Notes under the pieces: model-generated
Database searches by the model: none
Told to the model about the DNA's origin: nothing
The model's input: the letters and a program-made list of their open reading frames with translations, nothing else
Translations under genes and position numbers: made by a program
Source of the DNA: Piscirickettsiaceae bacterium
Lineage (GTDB): Bacteria > Pseudomonadota > Gammaproteobacteria > Methylococcales > Cycloclasticaceae
Length of the DNA stretch: 7,262 nucleotides
Reading direction: 5' to 3'
Assembly: GCA_002401365.1 (NCBI GenBank)
Contig: NVSW01000094.1
Location: 1-7,262, forward strand
Part shown: piece after piece, positions 6,515 through 7,262 of the stretch
Numbering within the stretch: the stretch's first letter is position 1
Layout of the letters: the number at the start of each line of letters is the position of its first letter

Positions 6515-7262
6515 TTATTTTTCTAGCCCAATAAAATCATTGCTCTTAACATTTTGAAACAAAACCTCAGCTACGTCGTTTTCTCTCAGATCTTTGTACA
6601 ACCTGAGCCAATCATGTCTAAACACCCTCGGTTTGTTTCTTTTAACCTTTTTCATGCCATCTAAATCAATCAAGAGAGGCTCGCCTCTTGCAATCCAGAT
6701 ATTATGAGCTTTTAAATCACCATGAATGAAACAGCACTGGTGAAAATGATGAATTAATTTAGTCACCTTGATGGCCATATCTACCTTAGATTCGACATCA
6801 ATATTACTTTTAAAAAAATCAAACGCATGAATACCTTCCCTATATTCAGTCAATATATATGATTTTTTTCTACAAATACCCCAACGCTTTTCAAACAAAA
6901 GCACAGGGCTTGCTGTAGGAATATGATTAAACTCAAGCAAGTGTCCATTTTTCCAACTAACCGCAGCCCTACTTTCCATTAAGCATCGGAAAAATTGGTG
7001 TAGGCCACTTTTTTTATTGTATCTTTTTATAACGTAACCCTTTCCATCCACGTTTATTTTTGAAACTATTGCTGTTCTGCCACTTTTAAGAACTTCTCCT
7101 TTATCAATAAGAGCATCTGCATTTTTTATAATATTTAAGGCATTATTCCTACTAAAATCACGAGAAAATACACAAAACGTGTGCCAATTTTTTACGACAT
7201 CAAAAGTACCACATTGACGAAAACCCTTTTTTTCTACGTATTTCTTTTCGCGCCAATCTCTA
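6515..7262 (-). CDS. Kdo/WaaP-family (InaA-like) LPS core sugar kinase, 5' end beyond window
   Basis: The minus-strand frame is open from the stop at 6515-6517 to the window edge, giving 248 visible residues. It starts within RDWREKKYVEKKGF and continues without interruption, so the true start is outside. The protein has the bacterial LPS-kinase fold. An ALIDKGEVLKSGRTA segment precedes the ATP-binding Lys region GYVIKRYN (visible residues 75-82, K79), then LTEYREG (137-143). The catalytic loop is HGDLKAHN (180-187, D182, N187) and the metal-binding motif is LIDLDG (197-202). This family includes WaaP, KdkA and InaA-like proteins that phosphorylate Kdo or heptose on the cytoplasmic side. The sequence looks more like the InaA-like proteins of Pseudomonas core clusters than WaaP itself, whose start lies at the other end of this window. 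The sugar target is not readable. A terminator-like hairpin follows. The valine GTG at 7051 is an internal codon, not a start. Confidence 0.85.
   Translation of the reverse strand, partial: RDWREKKYVEKKGFRQCGTFDVVKNWHTFCVFSRDFSRNNALNIIKNADALIDKGEVLKSGRTAIVSKINVDGKGYVIKRYNKKSGLHQFFRCLMESRAAVSWKNGHLLEFNHIPTASPVLLFEKRWGICRKKSYILTEYREGIHAFDFFKSNIDVESKVDMAIKVTKLIHHFHQCCFIHGDLKAHNIWIARGEPLLIDLDGMKKVKRNKPRVFRHDWLRLYKDLRENDVAEVLFQNVKSNDFIGLEK

Noticed and set aside
7049..7051. GTG as a start codon for a 178-residue kinase
   Set aside because: The frame is open for 70 more codons to the window edge, and the upstream residues are family-like (ALIDKGEVLKSGRTA). A start here would remove the first part of the kinase fold.
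1..7262. CRISPR array, insertion sequence, tRNA or phage/defence genes
   Set aside because: No regularly spaced repeats, transposase, terminal inverted repeats or cloverleaf-like sequence were seen. All long frames belong to surface-glycan functions.

Overview
The window looks like part of a lipopolysaccharide (LPS) core and outer-surface assembly locus from an AT-rich gammaproteobacterium. WaaG, the start of WaaP and MsbA all resemble the enterobacterial/Pseudomonas proteins. The presence of two kinase-type genes, a waaG-waaP pair and msbA close together recalls the Pseudomonas-type core cluster. The genus cannot be fixed from this sequence. No tRNA, rRNA, CRISPR, insertion sequence or phage gene was seen.

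Layout, left to right. (1) Positions 1-1261 (or 1300), minus strand: waaG (core heptose alpha-1,3-glucosyltransferase) followed by the first 46 codons of waaP (heptose kinase), which overlaps the waaG stop by 11 bp and runs off the left edge. (2) A short divergent intergenic region at about 1301-1378. (3) Positions 1379-4331, plus strand: msbA (lipid A-core flippase, complete) and, 64 bp later, a GT4-family glycosyltransferase of unknown acceptor. (4) A convergent junction at 4332-4358 with only 27 bp between stops. A perfect 13-bp inverted repeat lies inside the last codons of the glycosyltransferase and probably serves transcription termination. (5) Positions 4359-6338, minus strand: a two-domain membrane O-acyltransferase (acyltransferase-3 plus SGNH, OafA-like). 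(6) A 176-bp gap with a likely terminator, direct repeats and a probable promoter. (7) Positions 6515-7262, minus strand: a Kdo/WaaP (InaA-like) family sugar kinase whose 5' end lies beyond the right edge.

How the genes fit together (inference). WaaG adds the first outer-core hexose to heptose II, WaaP phosphorylates heptose I, and the second kinase may phosphorylate another core sugar. The GT4 enzyme adds an outer-core or surface-glycan sugar. MsbA flips the lipid A-core across the inner membrane. The OafA-like protein then O-acylates a glycan on the periplasmic side. The picture is a phosphorylated, O-acylated LPS typical of a Gram-negative surface. I see no convincing evidence of a wholly new system. 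The points most worth a second look are the Glu-to-Asp change in the WaaG EX7E motif, the possible hydrophobic N-terminal extension of WaaG, and the terminator-like repeats embedded in coding sequence at the convergent junction.
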